Shown here: positions 8,830 through 16,813 of the stretch, in pieces
Position numbering within the stretch: position 1 is the first letter of the stretch
Layout: each line of letters begins with the position of its first letter
Source of the DNA: Halobellus limi
GTDB taxonomy: Archaea > Halobacteriota > Halobacteria > Halobacteriales > Haloferacaceae
Direction of reading: 5' to 3'
NCBI RefSeq assembly: GCF_004799685.1
Contig: NZ_CP031313.1
Coordinates: forward strand, 1 to 64,000
Length of the DNA: 64,000 nt
Program-made: the position numbers and the translations under genes
Notes under the pieces: model-generated
Seen by the model: only the letters and a program-made list of their open reading frames with translations
Told to the model about the DNA's origin: nothing
The model's database searches: none

Positions 8830-9635
8830 ACTGATTCCGTGGTGATGGGTGAGATAGCGATTAATCGCAGGTAGTACGCCGTGTACACCGTATAGAAGTA
8901 CGCGAAGCCAACCGCCGACAGCACGATTCCGATCGGAAGTAGGACAGCTATCGGAAGACCGAGGTCGATCGGTAATACGTCAGCTGGAGCAGCGTCTGTC
9001 AGTGTCAATTGGAGCAGGTACTCGGGGATGAGGAAGGCGTTCAACAGGACAAGCCAGGCCAGCGAGAATCCGACCACACTTTTGAGATTTGAGCGGACGA
9101 GTCCAACACTTCTGCGGAACGCATCCGTAACGCTTTGGTCTTCGATGACGATCGCCGCATCGTAAAACTGTACGAACAGTATGACGGCGAGGATGGCCAC
9201 CAGCCAGAGGAGTAGGGAGACGACACCCGCGGTGAAAGCGGCCATCTCGTGTATCGCTGCGAGTGCCATTGACCCGATCCCGAGGACGAATCCGACGAGT
9301 CCGACCCCGATAGCGGTTCCGAAGACGAGAACCACGAACAATACAGTACCAAGGAGAAGTCGGAGGTAATGTGTCCGCGCGGCAGTGACAAAGTGAGAGA
9401 CCGACGCGTCTGTCCCTTCGACCGCGGCACGGGCAGTTCCGAGGAAGCCACCGAGTACGAACGGGAAAAAGACCAGCCACGCAAGCGATGCGCCTGCCGA
9501 AACCAACGGTGGGTCAATCAGGTGCTCAACGTACTGAAGTTGGCTTCCACCCCCGACGAAGAGACCGGCGACGAGCAGGATCGGATTCGCTCGGAGGGCA
9601 GTGTATCCGTCTTTGAATGCGGAGACGAGGACCAT
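8826..9635 (-). CDS. Polytopic membrane protein (DUF7847-like)
   Basis: A 269-residue protein with about six membrane helices and an N-terminal amphipathic segment (SAFKDGYTALRANPILLVAG). A conserved cytosolic loop VIEDQSVTDAFRRSVGLVRS precedes helix five. First gene of the operon with the HTH at 8287 and a second membrane paralogue at 7385. Its stop overlaps the HTH start by four bases. An AT-rich tract (TTAAATCTGG on the minus strand, about 9690-9700) is a possible promoter. The function is unknown, and the family is widespread in haloarchaea. Confidence 0.75.
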   Translation of the reverse strand: MVLVSAFKDGYTALRANPILLVAGLFVGGGSQLQYVEHLIDPPLVSAGASLAWLVFFPFVLGGFLGTARAAVEGTDASVSHFVTAARTHYLRLLLGTVLFVVLVFGTAIGVGLVGFVLGIGSMALAAIHEMAAFTAGVVSLLLWLVAILAVILFVQFYDAAIVIEDQSVTDAFRRSVGLVRSNLKSVVGFSLAWLVLLNAFLIPEYLLQLTLTDAAPADVLPIDLGLPIAVLLPIGIVLSAVGFAYFYTVYTAYYLRLIAISPITTESV

Positions 9636-9894
9636 CGTGTCTACGACTTACCGGTGCCACATATTAGATCGAATGGAGTATCAAAACCAGATTTAAGCAA
9701 TATTAGGGCCTGTCTTGGCTGTTCTCTCCGAGGGGAGTGCTGTTATGCTCAGTCTTTAAGTACCGCTGTGAGTGCTCGGAGTTGTCCCCACCCGTTCGAA
9801 CGGAGTGCCGCGGGCAACCGTCGGCGTGCGCCCTCGAGCGCGCGCTATGGTGCAATCGAGTGAGTGAAGACTTGCAAACGCTACTATAGAACAA

Positions 9895-10611
9895 TTATCC
9901 GAGCCCGAATGCAACGACGACAATGTATCCCCAAATATTGTTGAGTTGATGCACGAACCAGGCACCACTCAGACTATCGAACCGCAGCCGGAGTGCCGTT
10001 GGCACAATCGCCCACGCACACATCGTGATTACGCCGGCGATGCCGAGCAATGAAACGTGAATGAGGCCGAACGTCATAATTGCCACTCCTCCAGCTACAA
10101 CCGGATGAATACCTCGACCAAGCAAAGTCCCCAGTACGACACCACGAAACAAGACCTCTTCAGCAAGCGGCGAAACAAGTACCGCGCCGAACACGACTGC
10201 TCCGATCACAACCGGGTCAGATAGAGTATATTCGTAGCCACTCATCGTGAGTCCCGCCGCCTGTGTTGCTGCGGATGCACCGAGATACAACGCCGTTCCA
10301 ATCGGGAACCCTAACAGTGCCCACGCCGCTTCATCCTTGCTCGGACGGTCAAACCGGAACGCAACTGCCCGCGCCGCCGGGCTGAATAAGACGTATACTC
10401 CGCTAATGACCAACAGGGATGAGAAGCCGTAGCTGACGTTTTTTCCAACAACGCCATATTCTGTGCCAGGAGCAACCGCTTGGTAGCCCAGCCCGAAGGC
10501 AATAGCTAATGGTACAGGGAGCACAGCAGCAATGAGACCGATAAGTACGTGGTTATCAAGAGCCGCTGCGTTACGTTGGAGCTGTCCCCCTGGAATTGTT
10601 CCAGGCATCAT
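9895..10611 (-). CDS. CPBP-family intramembrane metalloprotease
   Basis: A 238-residue membrane protein of the CAAX protease/bacteriocin-processing (CPBP, Abi) family. It carries the EExxxR motif in SPLAEEVLFRGVVLG (about residue 155) and a downstream FGLIHVSLLG helix with the conserved His. Six or more hydrophobic helices are visible. The conserved Glu/His residues bind the catalytic metal inside the membrane. In archaea these enzymes are thought to cleave membrane-anchored proteins, and the substrate is unknown. Monocistronic; about 295 bp separate it from the divergent dsbA-like gene. Confidence 0.88.
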   Translation of the reverse strand: MMPGTIPGGQLQRNAAALDNHVLIGLIAAVLPVPLAIAFGLGYQAVAPGTEYGVVGKNVSYGFSSLLVISGVYVLFSPAARAVAFRFDRPSKDEAAWALLGFPIGTALYLGASAATQAAGLTMSGYEYTLSDPVVIGAVVFGAVLVSPLAEEVLFRGVVLGTLLGRGIHPVVAGGVAIMTFGLIHVSLLGIAGVITMCAWAIVPTALRLRFDSLSGAWFVHQLNNIWGYIVVVAFGLG

Positions 10612-10859
10612 AGTTTGTTCACATTAGAGCGATGGAACCCATTTTAATCGTGGTTAATTAGCTGCACTTTCAGCCACATCGTCGGCTACCTTTCGGGAGA
10701 TAACACTCTACGTTGAGCAGGGAGTTGGCGAACTCAATGTAGACGACGCTTGTACCGTTCCCGATTGAAGACGGACTTATTAATTGTCTGTATGGTTCTC
10801 GTCCCGCGACAGCTCAAGATCTGACTACACAGGACGGACGGACCCAGGTTTACCGTGCT

Positions 10860-10892
10860 AAACCTGCTTTATTGTACACTGCCTGAAATATA
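10860..10892 (+). promoter_or_regulatory. Shared promoter architecture, copy A (before dsbA-like operon)
   Basis: AAACCTG (10860-10866), a 15-nt spacer, then CCTGAAATATA (10882-10892). The same two boxes with the same 15-nt spacing occur at 15034-15066 and 16234-16266. The AAATATA portion is placed like a TATA box 26 nt before ATG 10919. The AAACC box and spacer are placed like an upstream regulator site. An inverted partner (AGGTTTACCGTGCTAAACCT, 10846-10865) is visible here. Confidence 0.6.
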
Positions 10893-10918
10893 TTTTCTGG
10901 CGGGTTGTGGCCATTCAT

Positions 10919-11770
10919 ATGGCTTCGACAGACACGGAGGACGGGCGACCAACGATAACTCAGTTCACCGACCCAATGTGCACGTGGTGCTGGGGCTCAG
11001 AACCCATCATTCGGCGTCTCCGAACCGCACTCGGCAACCAGGTAGAGTTCAGGTATATTATGGGCGGCCTGGTGGAGGACTTCGACGAATTCTACGATAC
11101 AGCCAACGATATCGCAGCGCCCAGTGATGTTGCCCCACATTGGGAAGAAGCATCTCAATATCACGGGATGCCCGTCGATACGCAGATCTTCGAAACCGAT
11201 CCAGCACAATCAACGTACCCCGCAAGCAAGGCATTCACCGCCGCACGCCAGCAGGATACCGAACTGGCACATCGGTATTTACGCCGCCTCCGTGAGGCCT
11301 ACACCACACAAGTCCGTAATGTCAACCGTCGAGAAGAGCAGGTAAAAATCGCCGAGTCGGTCGGCCTCGACGTCGATGACTTCACTACGGCCCTGGATAA
11401 TGGAACTGCTCAAGCAGCATTCGAGAAGGACCTTGCTCGAACCCGCCAAGCAGACGTTCGAGCGTTTCCGACGTATCACATCGACGGGCCAGCCGGTGAA
11501 ACGAAGGTGTCGGGATTCCAGTCCTTCGAGGAGTTGGTGACCGCACTGAAGACTGTTGATCCTACCTTAGAACAGTCATCTCCCCCACCGATAACGCAAT
11601 TTATCGCCGCATACGAGCCTGTTGCGACGCGGGAAGTCGCCGAAGTGTATGAACTCGACGAAGGAAAAGCGCGACAGGCACTGGAATCGTTCGTCGATGA
11701 CGGATCTGTCCGCCGTGAAGCCCGTGGAAACGGCTTCTTCTGGTACTCGAAGAACGGAGGGGAGAGCTGA
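10919..11770 (+). CDS. DsbA/FrnE-like thioredoxin-fold protein with C-terminal winged helix
   Basis: About 283 residues from ATG 10919; a GTG at 10907 is an in-frame alternative. The ATG is preferred because the TATA-like AAATATA lies about 26 nt before it. The N-terminal domain is DsbA/FrnE-like with the redox motif CTWC in TDPMCTWCWGSEP and the cis-Pro loop in VRAFPTYHID. It has no signal peptide, so it acts in the cytosol. The last ~60 residues (PITQFIAAYEPVATREVAEV to the end) look like a small winged-helix unit, an unusual fusion. First gene of a five-gene run ending with azlD. It overlaps the GST gene by 1 nt (TGATG). Confidence 0.85.
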   Translation: MASTDTEDGRPTITQFTDPMCTWCWGSEPIIRRLRTALGNQVEFRYIMGGLVEDFDEFYDTANDIAAPSDVAPHWEEASQYHGMPVDTQIFETDPAQSTYPASKAFTAARQQDTELAHRYLRRLREAYTTQVRNVNRREEQVKIAESVGLDVDDFTTALDNGTAQAAFEKDLARTRQADVRAFPTYHIDGPAGETKVSGFQSFEELVTALKTVDPTLEQSSPPPITQFIAAYEPVATREVAEVYELDEGKARQALESFVDDGSVRREARGNGFFWYSKNGGES

Positions 11771-12738
11771 TGGGGCTGCTCCACAACGGCGAGTGGGAAT
11801 CCGATGCCACCCGCGACCAGTATGATCACGATACCTTCGACAACCGAATTGAGAATTCCCGAAATGCCACGTTCCCAGCGGAGGCAGGCCGTTACCATCT
11901 CTACATCTCGCGTGCCTGTCCGTGGGCGCACCGAGCAGCACTCACCCTGCGTCTCCTCGGGCTCGAAGACACCATCTCCGTTGGCGTCGTTGATCCCGTC
12001 CGCCGCGACCAGGGATGGGAGTTCTCTCCCGAGAAGGCAAACTGTACGACCGATTCGGTTCACGGCCACAAAACCCTCTACGAGGTCTTTCAAGAGGCTG
12101 ATCCGGACTATACAGGCCGTGTGACGGTCCCTATTCTCTACGACCGAGAAGCTGAGACCATCGTCCACGAGGAATCAGCGGAAATCGCTCGGATGCTCGC
12201 CACCGAGTTTGACCACTACACGTCGGAACCGCTGGATCTCTACCCGTCGTCAATGCAGGACGATATCGACGAAGCCATCGAAGACATCCACTCCTCGATC
12301 AACACGGGCGTCTATCGTGCTGGATTCGCTGACTCACAGGAATCGTACGAGACGGCCGTGCAGGAACTCTTCGACGGTATGGAACGCTGGGACGAGATCC
12401 TGTCCACCCGTCGCTACGTCGTCGGTGATCAACTGACTCTCGCAGATGTGTTTCTCTTTCCAACGTTGTATCGGTTCGATGCCGTCTATCACACGCATTT
12501 CAAGTGTAACATCCGTCGCCTGATCGACTTCGATCACCTCTGGGACTACGCCCGAGACATCTACCAGACGGGAGGAGTCCCCGAAACCTGCAATATGGAT
12601 CACGTCAAGGCCCACTACTACCGGAGCCACGATGACATCAATCCGACCGGTTTCGTGCCTGTTGGACCCGAACTCGATTGGACAGAGCCTCATAATCGGA
12701 ACGAACTGCCCAGTGACGACGATAGTGTCAGAAAATAA
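11770..12738 (+). CDS. Glutathionyl-hydroquinone reductase-type (Xi-class) GST
   Basis: A 322-residue Xi-class glutathione-transferase homologue (ECM4/YqjG family). The N-terminal thioredoxin fold carries the catalytic Cys in ISRACPWAHRAALTLRLLGL. The helical C-domain holds DQLTLADVFLFPTLYRFD and the family's terminal NPTGFVPVGP segment. Known members reduce glutathionyl-hydroquinones. Haloarchaea generally use gamma-glutamylcysteine instead of glutathione, so the natural thiol is probably different (inference). Start and stop are tightly packed with its neighbours (1-nt overlap upstream, 2-nt gap downstream), which places it firmly in the redox operon. Confidence 0.9.
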   Translation: MGLLHNGEWESDATRDQYDHDTFDNRIENSRNATFPAEAGRYHLYISRACPWAHRAALTLRLLGLEDTISVGVVDPVRRDQGWEFSPEKANCTTDSVHGHKTLYEVFQEADPDYTGRVTVPILYDREAETIVHEESAEIARMLATEFDHYTSEPLDLYPSSMQDDIDEAIEDIHSSINTGVYRAGFADSQESYETAVQELFDGMERWDEILSTRRYVVGDQLTLADVFLFPTLYRFDAVYHTHFKCNIRRLIDFDHLWDYARDIYQTGGVPETCNMDHVKAHYYRSHDDINPTGFVPVGPELDWTEPHNRNELPSDDDSVRK

Positions 12739-12740
12739 CT

Positions 12741-13871
12741 ATGGCTAACACACTCAATTCAGATCTCGAAGGTATCACGGTCGCAGAGACCCGACTGAGT
12801 CAAATCAACGGTGAAAAGGGCGAACTCCTCATTCGGGGCCTTCCCATCGACGAACTCGCCAGTAATGCGAGCTACGAGGAGACGGTCTTTCTCCTGCTGA
12901 ACGGACGGCTTCCGACATCCGAGGAAACTGACGAGTTCCGGGGTAAACTCGCATCCCACCGCCAGATCTGCGATGAGGTCCAGGCCGTTCTCCAGCGAGC
13001 AGCCCGAGAGGGGAAACCGGCAATGGATGCCCTCCGTATGGGCGTTGCAGCTGCAAACCTCGGAGTTGAAGAGCAAGACCTTAGAAAGGACATCCATCGG
13101 GTGATTGCTGTTTTTCCCACTATTGTGGCAACCTACTGGCGGTACCAGCAGGGGAAAGAACCGGTCGCACCCCGCGACGATTTGGGACACGCAACGAACT
13201 TTCTCTATATGTTGACGGGCGAGAGACCGTCCGAAGCCAGGGCCGCTGGTCTCGAAACCTATCTGAATACTGTCGTCGAGCACGGGCTGAACGCGTCCAC
13301 ATTTACCGCTCGCGTTGTCGTCTCGACAGAGTCGGATCTCATCTCCGCGGCGACGGCTGCTGTCGGAGCGCTCAAAGGGCCTCTCCACGGGGGTGCACCC
13401 GGTCCCGTGTTGGAGATGCTTCAAGAAGTGTATGAAACAGGGGATGCAGAAAAATATGTCCGCGAAACGTTGGACGCCGGCGAGCGGCTGATGGGATTCG
13501 GTCACCGCGTGTACCGCGCACGTGACCCGCGGGCTGCTGTCTTAGAATCGGCCGCTGAAAGCTTTCACACCGAAAAAGGAGACGGTGAATTCTTCGAGGC
13601 TGCTCAGGAGTTCGAGGATGTCGCTACCGACCTATTGGCAGAATATGTGCCGGACCGTCGGCTGGAAACGAACGTGGAATTCTACACTGCAATTCTGCTT
13701 GACGGTGTCGGTATTCCCAAAGACCTCTTTACGGCTACGTTCGCTATTTCCCGGGTTAGTGGCTGGATGGCTCACGCACTAGAACAACTCGACGATAATC
13801 GGTTGATCCGCCCCAGTTCTCACTACGTCGGTGAGACAAAACGGTCGTGGACGCCGGTTGAAGACCGATAG
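12741..13871 (+). CDS. Citrate synthase / 2-methylcitrate synthase family protein
   Basis: A 376-residue type-II-short citrate synthase family enzyme. It has LSQINGEKGELLIRGLPIDE at the N-terminus, GPLHGGAPGPV with a catalytic His, MGFGHRVYRARDPRA with the second His, and the C-terminal catalytic region FYTAILLDGVGIPKDLFTA. It condenses acetyl- or propionyl-CoA with oxaloacetate. Its place between a GST and an AzlC transporter, and not in a TCA cluster, suggests an accessory 2-methylcitrate-type or stress role. The sequence alone does not decide between citrate and methylcitrate. Same operon as dsbA-like and GST. Confidence 0.88.
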   Translation: MANTLNSDLEGITVAETRLSQINGEKGELLIRGLPIDELASNASYEETVFLLLNGRLPTSEETDEFRGKLASHRQICDEVQAVLQRAAREGKPAMDALRMGVAAANLGVEEQDLRKDIHRVIAVFPTIVATYWRYQQGKEPVAPRDDLGHATNFLYMLTGERPSEARAAGLETYLNTVVEHGLNASTFTARVVVSTESDLISAATAAVGALKGPLHGGAPGPVLEMLQEVYETGDAEKYVRETLDAGERLMGFGHRVYRARDPRAAVLESAAESFHTEKGDGEFFEAAQEFEDVATDLLAEYVPDRRLETNVEFYTAILLDGVGIPKDLFTATFAISRVSGWMAHALEQLDDNRLIRPSSHYVGETKRSWTPVEDR

Positions 13872-13897
13872 TAGGAAAATATGATAACTATTGAAAT

Positions 13898-14656
13898 ATG
13901 ACTCAGATGGACAAAGACACGGCTGAGACATCGTTTGATGAAGAGGATGCGTCAGCCGAGATGGAAAGCGAAGTGCTTGAATTCTCCCGTGACGGGATCT
14001 GGTCTGGCTTCGTCACCTGCGCCCCCGTTGCCCTCGGAGTTGGTGCCTATGGCCTCGTATTTGGTGTTCTCGCGCGCGAAGCCGGCCTGAGCGTCATAAC
14101 GGCCGTCACAATGAGTGCTACCGTGTTGGCAGGGGCAGCACAACTCATCGCTGTTGGGCTCTGGGACTGGCCGATTCCTGTCGTCGCTGTCGTCGGCACG
14201 ACTCTGGTGGTAAACCTCCGGTATCTCCTGATGGGTGCCTCATTGCGTCCGTGGTTTACTCGGCTGTCGTCTCGACAAGCGTATACGAGCCTCTTCTTTA
14301 TGGCCGACGAGAACTGGGCCCTCACGATCAAGGATCTCCGTGCCGGCAACGAACGCGGAGCGTTTCTTTTGGGGAGTGGGCTGGCGATCTGGGTGTTCTG
14401 GGTCGTCGCTACTGCTATCGGGGCAGTCGCTGGAGGTCGCATCGGTAACCCAGAGACCTATGGGTTGGATTTTGTCCTAACGGCCATCTTTCTCTCCCTC
14501 CTCGTTGGGTTCTGGGAAGGACGAACCTCCTTAGCTCCGTGGATCGCAGCTGCCGTCGTCGCAGTCGTCGTTGAAGCTGTCCTTCCCGGCCGTTGGTATA
14601 TCCTGGCTGGGGGGCTTGCCGCAAGTTTAGCGGAGGTGACGCGCAATGTTCGATGA
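13898..14656 (+). CDS. azlC: AzlC family branched-chain amino acid exporter subunit
   Basis: A 252-residue AzlC protein. After an acidic N-terminal tail come membrane helices with the family's GFVTCAPVALGVGAYGLVFG, AGLSVITAVTMSATVLAGAA and FFMADENWAL segments. AzlC and AzlD form a small-solute exporter, known for branched-chain amino acids and azaleucine resistance in Bacillus. The azlD start at 14646 lies inside this gene by 11 nt, giving translational coupling. An acidic leader before the first helix is typical of haloarchaeal versions. Confidence 0.9.
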   Translation: MTQMDKDTAETSFDEEDASAEMESEVLEFSRDGIWSGFVTCAPVALGVGAYGLVFGVLAREAGLSVITAVTMSATVLAGAAQLIAVGLWDWPIPVVAVVGTTLVVNLRYLLMGASLRPWFTRLSSRQAYTSLFFMADENWALTIKDLRAGNERGAFLLGSGLAIWVFWVVATAIGAVAGGRIGNPETYGLDFVLTAIFLSLLVGFWEGRTSLAPWIAAAVVAVVVEAVLPGRWYILAGGLAASLAEVTRNVR

Positions 14657-14966
14657 GGTGTCACTGACTGCGTTGGCAGTCGTGTGTGGGATGAGCCTCG
14701 TCACGTACTCGACCAAGGCCGGTGGGTTCTGGGCACTAGACCGAATCGAGCCTTCCGACTCAGTTCGAGAGGCGCTTGACGCCCTTCCAGGAGGAATCAT
14801 CATCGCGATCCTTACCGTTCGGTTACTGAATGGTGGACCTATTGAGTGGGCTGCTGGAATCGTCGTCGTCCTCGTCGCTCACCGAACTGAGAACGTCTTG
14901 CTAGCAATGGCAGCTGGCATTGTCACGCTGCTAGTCATTCGCGGAACAGGTTCAGGGATCGTGTAG
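14646..14966 (+). CDS. azlD: AzlD family transporter subunit
   Basis: A 106-residue AzlD partner with four hydrophobic helices: ALAVVCGMSLVTYSTKAGGF, then LDALPGGIIIAILTVRLL, AAGIVVVLVAHRTENVLLAM, and a terminal helix. It contains the family-typical sequence around residues 37-55 where a proline-rich turn precedes helix two. It overlaps azlC by 11 nt and is the last gene of the 10.9-15.0 kb operon. Confidence 0.88.
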   Translation: MFDEVSLTALAVVCGMSLVTYSTKAGGFWALDRIEPSDSVREALDALPGGIIIAILTVRLLNGGPIEWAAGIVVVLVAHRTENVLLAMAAGIVTLLVIRGTGSGIV

Positions 14967-15033
14967 CGCCTCCAATCACGGAAACGTCACCTTGGCTGTG
15001 TGCCCCTCTATTTCTGGGGTGGTATAATACAGG

Positions 15034-15066
15034 AAACCAGGTATAGTATAATATTCCTGAAATATA
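15034..15066 (+). promoter_or_regulatory. Shared promoter architecture, copy B (before EamA)
   Basis: AAACCAG (15034-15040), a 15-nt spacer containing GTATAGTATAAT, then CCTGAAATATA (15056-15066). A short open frame begins with ATG 15099, exactly 33 nt after the box, the same distance as in copy C. Confidence 0.65.
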
Positions 15067-15098
15067 CTTACCAAAGGTCTGTACTCCTTCCTGCAACA

Positions 15099-15158
15099 AT
15101 GCCAGCGTCGTATTGGAATTTCAACCGGGTGTCGCAGTCGTGGACGCCGAGTGAATAA
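15099..15158 (+). CDS. Putative 19-residue leader peptide overlapping the EamA start
   Basis: ATG 15099 opens a 19-codon frame (MPASYWNFNRVSQSWTPSE) ending in TAA at 15156-15158. The stop lies inside GTGAATAA, whose GTG (15151) is the possible EamA start. The ATG lies at the same distance from the conserved CCTGAAATATA box as the leader at 16299. It may be a coupling or regulatory peptide. Its translation is inference from position only. Confidence 0.4.
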   Translation: MPASYWNFNRVSQSWTPSE

Positions 15159-16092
15159 GAGTCAAAGTATGCTTTCGATGTTTCACAAAAATACGGTCCT
15201 CTTTCTGGCGTATGGGCTCCTTGGTGCGGCCCCCTTTGTTGGGGCAGTTGCGGGATTATCCTTCTTTCCGCCGGTACTGTTCGCCGCATTCCGAATTGAC
15301 GTCGGAGCTGTGTTACTCCTCCTGTTGGTAGCGGTTAGAGGCGACTATTGGCATCCGAAAACGACTGAAGATATTGCTGGAGTGCTCGTGACCGGAATTC
15401 TCACGCTGGGAGGAAATATCGCACTAGTATTCGCTGGTCAACAGTATATCACGAGTGCTACTGGATCGGTGATTTACAGTCTTGCACCTTTGCTCACCGC
15501 CGTATTCGCGTATATTTTATTGCCATCCGAACGACTCAGTCTTCTGGGTGGTGTTGGAATCGTTCTTGGGTTCGTCGGTGCAGGTATCGTTACGAATCCG
15601 GATCCGTCCAATTTAACGACCGTGACGAACCGCGGAGTCGGGCTAGTGTTCTTGAGTGTACTGTCTTTCGGATTAGGAAACGTGATTACACGACGCATAG
15701 ATCCCGATCTGCCAAGTCTCACACTCACGACTTGGGGGTTAGTAGTCGCAGCCGTGTTCGTCCACAGTGTGAGCGTCCTGCGTGGTGAATCCGTTAGTCA
15801 GTCCGAATGGACGATACAAGCGGTGCTCTCGTTGATTGGAGTTGGGGTTATTGGGACTGCTGTACTGTACCGAGTCCATTTCGAGCTGCTTACTGAGATT
15901 GGAGCAACGAGAACGAACCTCGCATATTACGCCCATCCAGTTTCGACCGCCGTTGCAGGATATCTAATCCTCGACGAGCGGATCACGGTCTTCACAATTA
16001 CTGGGTTAGTTGTGATCTTTGCAGGATTCGTGCTCATTGAGTGGGAAAGAATACAGTCTGTAATTCCACGGTCTTTTCACCGATATTTGTGA
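15151..16092 (+). CDS. EamA/DMT-family transporter
   Basis: About 313 residues from GTG 15151; ATG 15169 gives a slightly shorter form. Ten hydrophobic helices form two EamA repeats. Characteristic pieces are FAAFRIDVGAVLLLLLVA, SATGSVIYSLAPLLTAVFAY and the second-repeat YYAHPVSTAVAGYLILDERI. DMT transporters export amino acids or other small metabolites through the cytoplasmic membrane. It stands alone behind promoter copy B, next to the AzlCD exporter and before the DoxX/MFS pair, all under similar promoters. Confidence 0.85.
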   Translation: MNKSQSMLSMFHKNTVLFLAYGLLGAAPFVGAVAGLSFFPPVLFAAFRIDVGAVLLLLLVAVRGDYWHPKTTEDIAGVLVTGILTLGGNIALVFAGQQYITSATGSVIYSLAPLLTAVFAYILLPSERLSLLGGVGIVLGFVGAGIVTNPDPSNLTTVTNRGVGLVFLSVLSFGLGNVITRRIDPDLPSLTLTTWGLVVAAVFVHSVSVLRGESVSQSEWTIQAVLSLIGVGVIGTAVLYRVHFELLTEIGATRTNLAYYAHPVSTAVAGYLILDERITVFTITGLVVIFAGFVLIEWERIQSVIPRSFHRYL

Positions 16093-16233
16093 CCTTCTGG
16101 GTAGCACGTAACAGCTGAGCAAGCATAGGAAATTCAACAATCCATTTTATATAATATTTTATATATTTATTGGATCCGGTCAAGGCCCTACAAACTCTAT
16201 TATTCCCATATCTATGTCCAGGTTCGGTTTAGG

Positions 16234-16266
16234 AAACCTGGTATAGTATAATTTGCCTGAAATATA
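16234..16266 (+). promoter_or_regulatory. Shared promoter architecture, copy C (before DoxX/MFS)
   Basis: AAACCTG (16234-16240), a 15-nt spacer (GTATAGTATAATTTG), then CCTGAAATATA (16256-16266). It is nearly identical to copy B over the whole 33 bp. ATG 16299 follows after 33 nt. The preceding 16140-16200 is very AT-rich. Confidence 0.65.
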
Positions 16267-16298
16267 ATTGTCGTAAGGCCATATCTCCTCGTGCAACG

Positions 16299-16391
16299 AT
16301 GTCACCAAACGACATTCGATCTACGACGAGTGGAAGCGCACAGACCTACAGAAAGCTGCTTAGCCGCAGTTCATCGAGAGGTGACGCCTGA
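16299..16391 (+). CDS. Putative 30-residue leader peptide coupled to DoxX
   Basis: ATG 16299 opens a 30-codon Ser/Arg-rich frame (MSPNDIRSTTSGSAQ...) whose TGA at 16389-16391 overlaps the DoxX ATG (TGATG). The ATG spacing to the conserved promoter box equals that of the leader at 15099. The two peptides are not similar in sequence. A small gene translated from a leaderless transcript and coupled to doxX is the simplest reading. Confidence 0.4.
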   Translation: MSPNDIRSTTSGSAQTYRKLLSRSSSRGDA

Positions 16392-16807
16392 TGGTGTTCG
16401 ATTCGGCGCTGTCTGAGACGGCATTCCTGCTCAGTCGAGTGCTCTTTGCACTCGTCATCGGCTACCTCGCGCTGGGAAACCTGCTTGACCTCGAGTCGGC
16501 GGTGGGGTACGCCAAGAGTAAGGGTACGCCGCTGGCCTCGGTCACCGTTCCACTGGGAAGCCTCGGGCTGATCGCCGGCGCGCTCGCAGTACTCATAGGT
16601 GTCTACCCCGTCCTCGGTTCACTGGCAGTGGTCGTCTTCCTCGTTCCGATTACGGCCATTATGCACGACTTTTGGACTTTGGAAGGTCAGGATCGACAGA
16701 ACGAACAGATCCATTTCCTGAAAAACATCGGCCTGATCGGGGCTGCACTAGGCTATCTAGCGCTGGCCTCTGTCACCTGGCCGCTGGCAGTCGGCATCGG
16801 GCTCTGA
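16391..16807 (+). CDS. DoxX family membrane protein
   Basis: A 138-residue DoxX/DoxD-like protein with four helices. Characteristic are LSRVLFALVIGYLALGNLLD, then KGTPLASVTVPLGSLGLIAG, VLGSLAVVVFLVPITAIMHDFW, and the terminal IHFLKNIGLIGAALGYL. DoxX proteins are membrane partners in quinone-linked or thiol-redox functions, and in several organisms associate with oxidative-stress systems. It is followed after 6 nt by an MFS transporter and sits behind promoter copy C. Both fit a redox/efflux regulon. Confidence 0.87.
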   Translation: MVFDSALSETAFLLSRVLFALVIGYLALGNLLDLESAVGYAKSKGTPLASVTVPLGSLGLIAGALAVLIGVYPVLGSLAVVVFLVPITAIMHDFWTLEGQDRQNEQIHFLKNIGLIGAALGYLALASVTWPLAVGIGL

Positions 16808-16813
16808 TAACCG

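Noticed and set aside
12759-13505. 248-residue antisense frame over the citrate synthase gene
   Set aside because: The sense strand has all citrate synthase motifs. The antisense product resembles no family and has no promoter.
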